A stretch of 64,000 nucleotides of DNA from Roridomyces roridus (lineage: Eukaryota; Basidiomycota; Agaricomycetes; Agaricales; Mycenaceae), in assembly GCA_029378245.1 (NCBI GenBank), contig JARKIF010000032.1:62001-126000 (forward strand). The letters are read 5' to 3'. Position 1 is the first letter of the stretch. Every line of letters begins with the position of its first letter. A program made the position numbers and the translations under genes. The notes under the pieces were generated by a model. That model was not told the DNA's origin and searched no databases. It saw only the letters and a program-made list of their open reading frames with translations. Shown here piece by piece: positions 35,148-46,280 of the stretch.

Positions 35148-36317
35148 CTACAAACCGAGCGGCGCACCACCAATAGGAGTGGCCGGCCCAGGACCTCCGA
35201 CAGCGATTGTGCCCCAGGGCGCCGCGCCCAAGGGGGCTTCGTCCGTCGCAACAGGCCAGGCCGAGTCGTCGTATCCAGGCAACTCGAACCCTGCAGGAGT
35301 CCCCGTATTCGACTTCCAATGTCCGAGTCCATCAGTGACACGGATGACCCCAGCAGTACAGTTACAGCCTACAGTATTGATCTCAATCGCAGCGAGCAGC
35401 CCAGCGGGGTTGGGCACGACATCTGCGTTCTGCGCAAAAACGGCGAACACGGTCTCGTTCGCAGGGGCGAGAGGAATGGTGTAAGTCTGCGCAGTGTGGA
35501 AGTTCGTGCCGGACCCAATTAGGAAGCCATTAACGTAGAGCGTGTATGCATTGTCGGCAACGATGATAACGGTTGCATTGGTTGGGGCCCCCTGGGTGGG
35601 AGGAGGGGTGTATGTCAGGCGGAAGGCGCGGTTGCCTGGGGGCGCGTTCCCACCAGAGATTTCGCTCGTTCATATCCAGTCCGCGTTGGTAAGCGACAGG
35701 ACGGGCGGGTTGGAGGGAATGCCTATCTGACCCCAAGGACTGACACCGTATGCGCCCTCTGCGATGGCTGGCGGCCAGCTGTTGTCGTCGAAGGTCAGGT
35801 CTTCGAAACCGCTGGGTACGCTGATCGAGTAGCGCCAGGTAGTATCCGAGACGATTGTACTGGTGGTACCGTCGCTGTAGGTGATCTCAATGGCGGCGAG
35901 GAGCCCAGCGGGGTTCGGGGTTGTGGCGGCATTGGTAGCTGCGACCGCAAAGACATTGAGGCAGGAGTATAGGGGAACACAGAAACGCTCTGCAAAGCGG
36001 TAGTCGTCCCCGGTGCCAACTGAGACGTTGTTGACGTAGAGCGTGAAGCCGTTGTCGACCGTCATAATAATGTCCGCCTGAACAGGCGTTTTTCCGAGGG
36101 GTGCGACGAAATCTTTGCGGAAGGCGCGAGTTCCCGGCGGGGCGTTACCACCAGACACCTCATTGGTCCAAATCCAAGTCGACGCATCAAAGTTGAGCGC
36201 TGAGATACGGGGAAAGGCGGACAACGCAGCAAAGGCGAGGGTGAGGAAAACTAGGAGCAGTCGTTGGTCAAATGAATAGTGTTGATATGGTACTGGACAC
36301 TCACGTTTGCGCACCAT
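35148..36317 (-). pseudogene. Paralogue of the galactose-binding-like secreted protein, broken by one nonsense codon
   Basis: The exon plan is the same as in the gene at 31128-32278: a 13-nt first exon (36317-36305, MVRK plus one base), a 54-nt intron, then one long exon with a signal peptide ending PRISA-LN. The first galactose-binding-like unit is intact. At the start of the second unit, the expected WIWT becomes WI-stop because TGG reads TGA at 35672-35670. Beyond it the whole second unit stays open to the true stop at 35148, including LYVNG and the final PATPIGGAPLGL. A single substitution explains the break. It may be a recent pseudogene, an allele, a sequencing error, or a one-domain product. 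Confidence 0.75.
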
Positions 36318-37395
36318 GCTGGAGACAGAGGTGTTGGATAAGAAAGACTGGCATACGCAGCCTTTTATACCCAGAGTACTCGTCCATCACTTCAAGAAGA
36401 AAATACTGAAGAGACAGAGATAATGATGTTAAAGACCAGAAGGAAGAGAGGTGCAAACAATGTAAGACAGATTGACGCCGACGAATGAATTCATAGGGGA
36501 GAGTGGAAGACAGCGTATATGGTCTGGCTTTCAACGGATTGCGAAACCGCGGCGCCTTGCCCGCATTTCGTTCGGTCCCAAGTTCGGGAGGCAGGTCTTG
36601 AGAGACAGTTGCAATGCCGCGCAGTGTTGGGCAAGCTTTCGGAGCATTGACCAATAGGCGCTTGAAGCTTCCAAGAAATTGCCGACATAGAAGGACCATT
36701 CACCAACTCCATTTTCCTGCTTCCCAATGGGCGGAAAGAGCGGGAAACGAAGTAATGGACGAGCAGAATGCGAGAGAGGTGGACGTGGTGCTTGGTAAAG
36801 AGACGCCCGGGTTGGAAGCCTTGCGCAAATACGCATAAGAACGCGCCCCATACGGTGCAATACAATCCCCAATCGGATTCGCCGTCGGCCCAGCACCAAG
36901 AATTTCATTCCAAGGCGACGCCCATAGGCGCCGTCGACCGTAGCAGACCAATGCGAATAACCAGGCAGCTGGTAGCCAATGGGAGACCCAATATTGGACT
37001 TCCACAGCGACTATGACCACCCCGACGGCAGTCAAGATCTCGGTAGTATGTCTGCGCAGTGCGCCAGTCCGTACCAGAGCCGACAAGGATGTCGTTGACG
37101 TAGAGTGTACGTTGAGGACGACTCGGAGCGCTGCTCTAAAAACTCCATCGCCGTCGTGTTCGTCGATTTTCTTGGACCGGAAGGCTCGAGAGCGCTGCAA
37201 TGAAAAGTGAGTTCGCAGTGGTTGAGTTCAAAGTTAGCCCTCGAATCTGATGCATGCTGCCAATCAATGCACTCAATATTCAATCGCTACAGTCTGAACC
37301 AGAAGGATTTCAAGGGATTTCATTCAAAAGAACTATTCTACTATATTCAAGACATGGTGGGGTGTGAAGAGAAGTGTCGCGTAGGTGCCTTGTCG
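36318..37395. other. Spacer holding a relic of the galactose-binding-like family
   Basis: Besides the relic at 36850-37130 I see no intact gene. The minus-strand frames at 36301-36908 lack domain features. The right edge passes into repeat-element copy 2. Confidence 0.5.
36850..37130 (-). pseudogene. Degenerate fragment of a galactose-binding-like domain
   Basis: On the minus strand short pieces match the second unit of the two neighbouring paralogues. YTLYVNDILVGSGTDWRTAQ is followed by WKSNIGSPIGYQLPGY and, in another frame, ASPWNEILGAGPTANPIG. These equal the LYVNG, W-SNTGTPAGF-LPGYDD and ISPWG-GGPG-ANPI segments. Frame changes and missing parts show it is not translatable as a whole. It is the third member of the local family, and the order suggests tandem duplication followed by decay. 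Confidence 0.7.
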
Positions 37396-39085
37396 GTAAG
37401 GTATGCCTCGAGTCGGGATGGCAGCACTGGTGGACGACGGACGACGGGAAAACAGACACCCTAACCAACCCTGCCCAGCAAATACACTCCGCGAGTAGTG
37501 GCGCGTCCGTCCCCGTGGCCGGCGTCTTGCTGAATTTGTTGACGAGTTGGTATCGTGTCGGAGATGTCGTTGTCGTATCGCCGCTGGCGAGGCAAGTGCG
37601 TAGAGGGGACGCCGGGGCGACTGGTATCGAGATAATCTGGACCCAAGTCTATCCGTCCCAACTACGCCCATCCATCTCGCATGCAGCGGTGTCCACCAAG
37701 TCGCTCACGCTTTGGATCCCATCTTGGCGAACCCATGAGCCGACGGTGCAAGGCGAGAGACCGAGAGGTGGCCGTGAACTTGGGTGAAAGCCAGCGAGGC
37801 AAAGACGCAGTGAAGACGCCGGGGCGACAGGGTTCGAATGACCAAGTCTATCCGTCAACACTGGGCCCATCCATCTCGCACGCACCGACATCGGGTTCTT
37901 GGCGTATTGAGTCTTGAACTTCAGGTGGAGGCTGGAGATCGAGTTGGCGTTGGACGAGGTGAAGCCAGCGAGGCAAGGGCGCAGCGAAGACGCCGGGCCG
38001 ACAGCGGTCAAGTTGCCGAGTCTATCCGTCGACGCTGGGTCCAGCCATCTCGCACGCAGCGACACTAGTGTCTTGACGCTACTCGAATCTTGATTGACGA
38101 GCCGAGGAAGAGAGGTAGCGCGCAGATGGAGGTATCGCGGCAAGCGCAGCGAGTCGTGGAGGGGGAGACGCGGAGGAACTGAAAGTGGGTGAGAAATAGA
38201 GCGAGCAGCAACGGCGAGAAAACATACCAGTCAAACACCGATGGAAGGGTTCCTCGCCAATGCACACGTCTAGTAGAGGGGGCCGACGGTGACACTGGAT
38301 GAGCGAGTTAGCTTGGACGACAAAAAAATGCGCGATACTTACGAGGCGAGGTGGGAAGAGCGGACAAGGGGAGCCAATGCACACGTCTAATTGAGGGGGC
38401 GACGGCGACACTGAATGGGCGAGTTAGCTATGCGATGGCGAAACGGCGAGCGATACCTACAAGGCGAGAAAGGGAAGAGCGGGCGGGGCAACGGAACCAG
38501 TGCATACGTCTAGTAGAGGGGGCGACGGTGACACTGAAGGAATGGGTTAGCTCTGGTGCGACGAGGTGAAAGTGAAACTTACAAGGCGGGAGCCAATGCG
38601 CACGTCTAGTAGAGGGCGACGGCGACACTGAGCGAGTGAGTTAGCTCTGGCGAGGCACAAGCTGAACAAGACTCACAAGGCGAGGCGAAGAGGAGCGAGC
38701 AAGTCAGACCATTGTGCGCCTAGCAGGGGGGGCGACGACAACACTGGGCGAGAGAGTTAGCTGGAGCATGAAGGGAAGTACATGATGCTCACAAGGCGAG
38801 ACGGCGAGGAGCGAGTGGCGACGAACGGGCGGGCGGGGAACCCAAGAGAAGATGGTGGTGGTTAGAGACAGAGCTCTAGAGAGCGGCTGACACGCTTCCG
38901 CGCTTTTTATGGAGAGCTCGATCCATTTGTGCGTGTTGGCAGAGGAATGGAGAGAAATCCGATCCGCCCCGCAAGAATGGAGGCATCGGGAAGTATCGGG
39001 AGCACATTCGACGCGACTTGGACGCGAAAAGACGCGTATTCGAGCGGTTCATTCTTGCTGGGATGAGTGCTGGGAGGACGGTGAG
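37396..39085 (-). mobile_element. Multi-intron repeat element, copy 2
   Basis: It is the same element as at 29448-30985 in the same orientation. The TATA-like box lies at 38901-38912 (as CGCTTTTTATGG on the plus strand). Conserved cassettes with phased GTAAGT-type introns follow, then at least two CGCTGCGTGCGAGATGG repeats separated by about 165 bp. Its long 3' minus frame (38143-37649) has tandem protein-level repeats RARWM-P-TDRLG followed by P-A-SSLR-CLAGF. The left end begins at AAGGTATGCCTCGAGTCGGG, as in the other copies. The right end fades near GCTGGGAGGACGG. Confidence 0.65.
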
Positions 39086-39278
39086 TGATGGGACATGCCG
39101 CATATCAAATCACACATGCCGCCGTCCCAGGGTACGGCCCGGGCGGCACCGGTTTCTTTGGCCGCAAAGTCTACACCCTTGCACGTCGCAGGTACTTCCA
39201 CTACAAAGAAATGTGTTGTATTGGATGAATTACCAACGACGATTAAGTTACTGGTCCGAACAATCTAACAGCATTCTT

Positions 39279-41641
39279 TCAAGACCGCGGCGGCTCTCCC
39301 GTCGTGGTGCTCCATCCATCGGGTATCCCCCAATCCCCGTGGCAGTCATAGATCCAATCCGTCTGCCCAATTATATCCTTCTCCGCTGCAACGAACTTGT
39401 CGACGGGGCACATCCCGTCCTTCTGCTCAGGGCAGCCCTCAATGCCCGTCAGTGGAACCACACCATCGTTCACAATGATGCGGATTTGCGGCCCGGGCTG
39501 CGAGGTGCATTCGAGGACTGAAAGTCAACGTGAGATGATGATATACAGAAAGAATGGACAAAGCCTACGCTGGAACTGAACATTCGTCGCAAAGGGCGCG
39601 AGTTCCGAGACCTTGAATGAGCGGTTGGCCGGGATGTGATCCGCAGGCAGTGGACCCTGTGCTGCAAGCGTCGAAAGGTTCAGCGCAGCAAGAACTGTGA
39701 TTGTACATGAGTTGGATGGTTTGTGCAAGAGGAAAACTTACCGTGTAACACCACAACCTCATGCGTCGCATCAACGTACAGACTCTGCCCGAGTGGGAAG
39801 GTAATGGGGTTATCGTTGAGCGTGGCATTGGTGGACGAGTTGTGCGTCTCGATTGGGGTGTGCGTAAGACGCGCCACCAGCTCTTGCACGTAGCCGATGC
39901 CGAGAGATCGTGCCAGAGGGAAACCGAAACCAGAGTTGTACCTAGTTGATGGTAAACGCTGGCAGTCTTTCTCTATGTATCCACGCACCAGAAGTAGAGG
40001 TCAAGGCTTTAAACAGGTCAGCAGCTGGCGACACGACTCGAGGAAAAACTGACGAGTAATCAAAGCCATCCCATTCTTCTTCCGTGAAAAGCTCGCAGAA
40101 TTTGGAATACCCAAGGGCAACTGTCTGTAAGGAGGTTAGCTGGTGCGCTAAGGACAGGAGTCTTCAAAAGGTACCTCATACGCGCACATCTGCTGGAAGA
40201 CGTATACATCCTCGATCGAGAGGTCATATCCGACCAATTGAGGCGTCAAACGCGCCTGTGCATCCTTGAGATACACGCCTGCCCATTTCTCGACGTAAGC
40301 CCGCCCGCGGTCAGACTTGCTCTTGTCGTTCGAGTTAGGGCATCTTTGGGATTATGTAAGTCAATGCGACACTATTGGGCACGATACACACGTCTTGTAT
40401 GGGGCGAGCGTATTGTTGAACTGTTATGGGTGAGTCGTTGCCAAGTTGGGACCCGAAGGGACGCACGCCAGCTGCCTCGATGGTAATGCTCTGTTGGTAT
40501 TGACCTTCGAAGGGATAGCCGAAGAAGCCGATGGCAAAGTTCATTGCAGATGCCAGCATACGGTCTTGAGACTCTGTTCGGAATACAGGAATAGTATTGG
40601 TTTCCGTGAAATTCTTGAGCAAGAAACCGTATTTCATTCGCATGGATATTCCCAGGTCGACTAGACGTAATGAGATAAATGTGATTCATGGGCATGACGA
40701 GGACCTACAGAGCTGTTGGCGGCCAAAGGGCGTCAGAACTAAACGCAGGTGAGCGAGGTCATCGGCTGGAAGCAAAGATCCAACCTTCTTCGCCAAGCTT
40801 ATACGTCCTAAGGAGGGGATAAGTGATGTAAAAAGGTATAGAATGGCATAAACGGACCACTCGTTCATGAATGCAAGGTCCCCAGAAGCAGTCCATTTCG
40901 ACGCAGCGGCACCAAGGCGGCTTGCCAGTTTCGCAGGTCCACCGTACGAAGCTGCAATGCGCTGTCAGTAAGTACATGAGAAGGAAAAGAGGATGAAGAG
41001 AGACCATAAGCTGTTGGATATCGAGCACCGTGTCTATGCAAAAAGTGCAAGCCCGTAACACGGCAGGTCTCGGGGGTTTCAGGGCTCGAGTCCAATCCAA
41101 ACGCAGTGCGGTCGACGCTGTACCACGGCGACAGATTTCCCCACTTCCTGAGGATACCGTAGTTTGTGGACTCGGGAGTGACCAGAACGGGGGCTCCGGA
41201 ATGAATTGGGTACGAAGGAGCTGTAGCGATTACAGCAGGTTCGGCACCAGTCGGTGTGCCACCCGCATAGCCAACATTGGTAGGGAATAAGGAGGGGAAT
41301 GCGTTGGTGGGCGTTGTTGGAGGGAAGTTATGGCGTTCAGTGGACCCAGCCCACGGCGACGCGAGAACTCGGAGAGGTTCGGTCGCGACAGGAGCAGCGG
41401 CGGCGTTCCCTGGGTGGTAAGAAAAGCAGCTGGAGCCACAAATCGCGTATTGGGCCAAAAAGCAGGCGAGAGTCCCCGCTACGAAGGATATAAGGAGGTG
41501 GTTGACACCGAATCGCGGTCTGGTATAGCACGAGTGGGGCACGGGCTCCGAGTGAATGGTATTGGTGGAATGCAGCAAGGACTCGCGCTCGGGTTCGGCA
41601 TCGTAGTCCTTGTATTCACGAGACCCACGTTCGGGGTCCAT
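39279..41641 (-). CDS. Histidine acid phosphatase/phytase-like protein with N-terminal membrane anchor
   Basis: The start [20 protein letters not shown] is followed near residue 43 by one hydrophobic segment ([20 protein letters not shown]), suggesting a type II membrane or Golgi/secretory anchor. The catalytic RHGARYPT motif of the histidine phosphatase clade 2 occurs in exon 1, and its nucleophilic histidine is present. Downstream exons give [30 protein letters not shown], a C-terminal [17 protein letters not shown] and CPVDKFV. The usual HD proton-donor motif reads HE here, as in some phytase/MINPP relatives. About ten short introns interrupt the gene. Substrate is probably a phosphomonoester; phytate activity is possible. 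Its start codon lies 42 bp from the divergent prenyltransferase start. Confidence 0.82.
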
Positions 41642-41683
41642 CGAGGTGGAAAGAAGGTGAGGCCCGTAAATATTTGGACTCAA
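41642..41683. promoter_or_regulatory. Very short bidirectional intergenic segment
   Basis: Only 42 bp separate the proposed start codons of the minus-strand acid phosphatase (41641) and the plus-strand cis-prenyltransferase (41684). Promoter elements must therefore overlap the opposing gene's 5' region, or one gene starts further inside its frame. No TATA box is visible in this spacer. The call rests on position only. Confidence 0.35.
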
Positions 41684-42677
41684 ATGTTGCGTCAGTGCCT
41701 TCGCTGGATTCGAGCACAAATCGTCAAGAAAGCAGAACACTTTCTCCTCCGAGTCCTCTCGACTGGTCCCGTTCCACAACATGTCGCGTTCGTCATGGAC
41801 GGCAACCGGCGTTACGCGCGTCGGAACCAGCAAGCGATCGTGCAAGGCCACACGGACGGCTTCGCTGCGCTACGGAAGCTCCTGGAAACCTGTCTTCGAC
41901 TCCACATACGATGTGTCTCGGTCTACGCGTTCGCAATAGATAACTTCAAGCGCTCGCCCGAGGAGGTCGAGCATCTCATGAATCTGGCCCACGAGAAGCT
42001 CTTGGAAATGGCCCAACACGGGTGCGTGTGCCTAGGTCCCTACTCGGTGCAAGTATTCACTGTTGCAGCCAAATTCTGGAAGAATACGGTGTGCGGCTCA
42101 ATGTGTTGGGCAAGACGGCTCTCCTCCCGGATTATGTCCAGGAATCCATTCGAGAAGCCGAGTCACTCACCCGCAAAAACAACAAATGAGTCCTCTACCT
42201 TCCTTAGAACGAACCCTGACCGATTTCCTCTTCCACAGCAATACTGAACATATGTATGCCTTATGCCTCGCAGGACGAAATAACGACCGCTGTTCAGTCT
42301 GCTGTCCGCAAATCTCTCGAATCAGACTCTGAAGAGTAATTGTCCAGCCGTTTACACCACATTGTCACTCATGTCTGCCGCAGTTGCGAACTAACAGAAG
42401 ACGACATCTCCGCGCAGCTAATGACGACTCTGGCTGGTAGTCCTCCGCTTGAAATCTTGGTCCGAACAAGCGGCGTGAAACGACTGAGTGACTATCTGCT
42501 TTGGCAGGTTCGTATCGCGATCTTTGTACCTGGGATTCTCACTCAGGACCTTTCCAGTGCTCTGAAAACACTCAAATTCATTTCTGTAACAAATACTGGC
42601 CGGAATTCGGGCTGTTCGATTTTATACCCATACTATTAGACTATCAGCGGAAAATTTGGAGGCAGAGGCTTTCATAG
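41684..42677 (+). CDS. RER2: cis-Prenyltransferase (dehydrodolichyl diphosphate synthase, Rer2-like)
   Basis: The enzyme extends farnesyl diphosphate with isopentenyl units for dolichol synthesis at the ER. Visible are [17 protein letters not shown] (catalytic Asp and substrate-binding Asn/Arg), [35 protein letters not shown], and the end [20 protein letters not shown]. The usual family reading there is RTSGE-RLSDFLLWQ, with E replaced by V here. The last part is [20 protein letters not shown]. Exons: 41684 to about 42019, about 42069-42184, 42239-42335, 42384-42507, 42558-42677. The junction before 42239 lacks a GT donor and reads AAATGAGTCC. The frame demands splicing there, so this site is either non-canonical or mis-sequenced. 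Confidence 0.85.
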
Positions 42678-42712
42678 TAATTCCATTTCATTTGCTAATC
42701 GTACATAAAACA

Positions 42713-45700
42713 TCAATGAGCCACCAGCGTAAACTTGGCTGCCGCCCCCAGACTAGCTCCATTGTTCACCAACTCCCCCGTCGAATCGAGCGTAATGTAC
42801 TGGTTATTGACGAGAGCCAGTATCACATACGTTCCATCACTCTGCTGCAGAACCTTGAAATTCTCATACGCCTGCGCAACAGTCCTCGCAGCCGCCAACG
42901 GGACCGCCGCATTAGGATCAGCCGTAACATACTGCGTGATGGCGGTATTGAGTATGCTCCCACCACCAGGCATGTAGGTGAACGAGAATGGCGTCCCCGA
43001 AGCTGCGTTGGCGACGAGCTGCGGAGCAGCAGCGCTGGAAGTGACATACTTCCCCGTTGAAGCGCGGATGGTGAAGTTACCTACGGGGTTGGCTGTTGTC
43101 GCCGTGCAGATGGTAGCGCCGCTCGGATTCGCCCGGGTGGCGAGGTGGTAGATCAGGTACGCTTGGGAGGTCGTTCCACCCCAGGCGGTTATATTCGTGG
43201 AGTGGGAGAAAGCGGTCTGCGGGTTGATCTCTCCATAAGCCATGTAGATGACGGCTTTCCATTCGTCGCCGACGGTAGGGTCGTTGAGCTCCTGGGTGAC
43301 ATATGGCCAGACTGCGTTCAACCAGGCGGCGTCGTAGAGTCCCTCGTTGGCAGGGGTGATGGGTAGAATCTGGATTGCAGCAATTTCCGACCGCTGCGCT
43401 CCCCAGAATCTAGTACATCATCAGTCTGCGGGCTGGAAAAAATCCACCAAAAGAAACTCACAGCCATGCGCCTGCTTGGTAGTCCTGGCGGTCACGTCAG
43501 AACCCAAAAATTGGATGAAAATTCAACTTGCCTCGACATTCCCAATAGTCGTTAATGCCCTCAGCCCCGCCTCGGGATAAGGTGTATCCGTATCGGTGGT
43601 ATTGGGATACAGATGCCAATACGACTGCGAACCAGCGACTTCCGTCGCCCACAAGAGCTTGGCCCAGTTGATAACATCTTGATTCCCAAGAACCTCCGCA
43701 AACAGCAGGAGTCCGTAGTATCCGTTAATCTGTCGAGGATTGAACAAAATACTCAAGCGATTGATTCATACTAACCGCCTCCCCGGAGGATTCTTGGTCG
43801 CGCGTCCCTCCACCGTTGGCGATTCCAGAAGCCCACGAATGGCCAGCAAACCAATCTCTGCACCGGGCGACAGTGAAGTACGGATCAGCCGTAGATGGGT
43901 TCCCAATGTCGCGCGCAAAAGTAGTCACAAACTGTTTATTGGCATTCCACCAGGTCGTGTTGTACTTGGCTATCACAGCGGCGCCGTGCAAGAAATAACC
44001 ATAGTGGAAGTGGTGATCGTTCTGTGAGGAAAGTCAGCGCAATTGTTTGGTCGAGAAAGTGAATAGATTCACATAATAGCCATTGCCAAAGTCGATGTTC
44101 GCATTTGTGGCACCAGGTCCGTCGACGACGCCGCCCCATGCAGACTCATAGGCAGCATACGTCCCCGCCGATTGCCCTGGAGTCAGCTGCAATGAAACAG
44201 TCAGTCGAGAATAGGAAACTGATAATTTTGGCGAACCCAATAGGCATAACTCTGTTGCAACACATTGAGGACTGCGGGGATCAAGTCTTGCCTCCCCATG
44301 GAATCGGCGATGAGGCTGAGAATGAATAAGGTTCGATACTTGTTTTCAGAAGAAAACTCACGCCAGACGCGCCATGGCTGGACAGCCTTCCCCAGTAATA
44401 GAAATCCCCCGGAACAGCAACTGTGAGATGGGCAACTTCATATTCGAGCGCCTGAATTATCTGTGATGTACACGAGGCTTGGGGCGCCCGAGGGGGCTGC
44501 CAGGTGATCGTGGGGAGGGCGTAGGATAACTGCCACTTTCGATCCAAGTACTGGCTTCATGTAGCCCTTGGTGGTCAGGTAACTCAACCCGCTGACGTAA
44601 TTAGGGTTTATCAAGTGCTTTCTGATTGAACCGTGAGAAAGGATTGCCGTTTAAAGCGTGAGGTTCGACTACCTGTGATGGGGCCACGAGAGGTGAAGTA
44701 AGCTGAGCGGCATTCCCGACTGACGGTCCACGTGAAGCTCATCGTCGCATTATTTCCGGAAAATGTGTAGTCCAGAGCGACGCCCGTCGGATAATTCGCA
44801 GAGTACTGATCAAGGATGCCTTGACTCGTCGAATCGGAGGTTACGCGCGCCAGTCGGATGACCCCAGTGAAAGAAGAAGCCCCAGTAATCGTGCTCGAAG
44901 TAACCGTCAACTTGATAGACCCGCCGAGAGAATACAGGACATAGGTCCCCGCGCTGTTCGTGATGAGAAACTTGGTGCCCTGGACAGAGACTACGGCTGT
45001 GAGCAGTTATTTTACCCAGAAGAAGAGAGGTCTTACCAGATCCAGTTCCAACACTGGTCCCGTTAACAGAGATGATGTTGCCGTTCAAACTCGTCAACAA
45101 AATGGTGGCCGCATTGTAATTCAAAGTCATGTACGGCGACCCGGGGACCAAGTATGTCGTGAAACCGGCCCCAGAACTTGCGAAATATTTGATCGTGACG
45201 GATTGAGTGTCCTAAGGAAATCAGCGACATGTCCATTCGCAGAGAAGCAGTGACATACCCAGCCTGTTGCCTTGTGGCTCGTGTGCGTATTGGGATTCTG
45301 GACGTAAGACGCCGACCAGTCCATTTGCGTCGTCTGGATGATCGAGGTACCGTCAAAGTTCCGGGTGTTCGAAATGCCAAACTGGAATCCGTTGTCGAGT
45401 GCAGCAGACATGTAAGGGTACCTGGAAATGGGTTGAACAGAGACTTTTGTCATCACTAAGCGCACGTACGGTCCAGCGACGATACTATTCTGAGAGGGCG
45501 AAGCAGCAAAGCCGACCCACCATCCCTATTGGCGTTGAATATTTCGACTTGGAATGAAACAAAGTTCAATTACTTACAGTCGTCGGGAATGGGGGCGCAA
45601 AATCTTGGAAGAACGGACCAGGGGGAGCTGCGTTCACCACGGTACCGCCTGGCATAGAGGGTTTGGATGTGTCGATGGGCCCAATCGCGGCCGTTACCAG

Positions 45701-45742
45701 AGACACGAGAGAAGCTGCCCATAGGCAGAGAAGGAGAGCCAT
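42713..45742 (-). CDS. GH81 endo-1,3-beta-glucanase with C-terminal fascin-like beta-trefoil
   Basis: It starts MALLLCLWAASLVSLVTAA, a signal peptide. The catalytic domain shows GWWVGFAASPSQNSIVAGP, the GH81 block ARDIGNPSTADPYFTVAR followed by DWFAGHSWASG, and QESSGEAVNGYYGLLLFAEV, containing the conserved acid residues. After about residue 720 a separate 125-residue segment (VGNFTIRASTGKYVTSS through QSDGTYVILALVNNQYITLDS) has the repeating fold pattern of fascin-like beta-trefoils. It may bind glucan or actin-like ligands. At least two one-base insertions (44537-44539 and 44376-44377) and possibly a third near 44725 break the frame. Many 45-55-nt introns are present. It probably acts in cell-wall remodelling or mycoparasitism. 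The 3' end is only 35 bp from the converging cis-prenyltransferase stop. Confidence 0.82.
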
Positions 45743-46280
45743 GCTAGCTGGTCAGCAAGATACGCTCGACCTCCAGCTTTATGTACCCTGAGGCCTGAGG
45801 CGTCATATGGACACCGAATACGAGCACTAGAAAGATAACTGCGATGCCTGCGATGGGTAGTATTGTATGCTCGGATTCTCGTAGTGCTGCAGCTGACATC
45901 CCGGCGGCGAATATAATCCTCAGGTTCAGTGGCCACCGCAACACACATGACGGCCTAGGACGGCCTCTGCTCGAGCACATGATAAAATTGCGACGTGATT
46001 CCGAGGCTTGTTACTGGGAAGATTACCGTAACCAAGGTGGTCCCCGGTCACGCTTGGGAAGGTCCGGCGGTAGCGTGATTCTGCGCAAGTATGGGAATCG
46101 CCAGTGGCAAATGGTCAAGTGCTGCCGGGAAACTGGGTAGGGTTAAAGAGACACAGAAGACCATAACGGGTTTTCAATGGCAACCAAGATTGCTTCAAGC
46201 TTGAATTGAGTCTGAAGTTTGTTGAACAGATGGGACAAAGACAGCCGTAACATTCCCATCCCACGGTCAACAACTCGAAT
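45743..46280. other. Intergenic spacer
   Basis: This 540-bp stretch should contain the promoter of the GH81 gene and the 3' UTR of the IlvD/Edd dehydratase. I see no conserved frame or repeat in it. Confidence 0.5.

Noticed and set aside
37830..37860. GGTTCGAATGACC inside repeat copy 2 as a Pol III B-box or hidden tRNA
   Set aside because: No acceptor or D arm can be folded around it, and the other copies diverge at this spot, so the match is chance.
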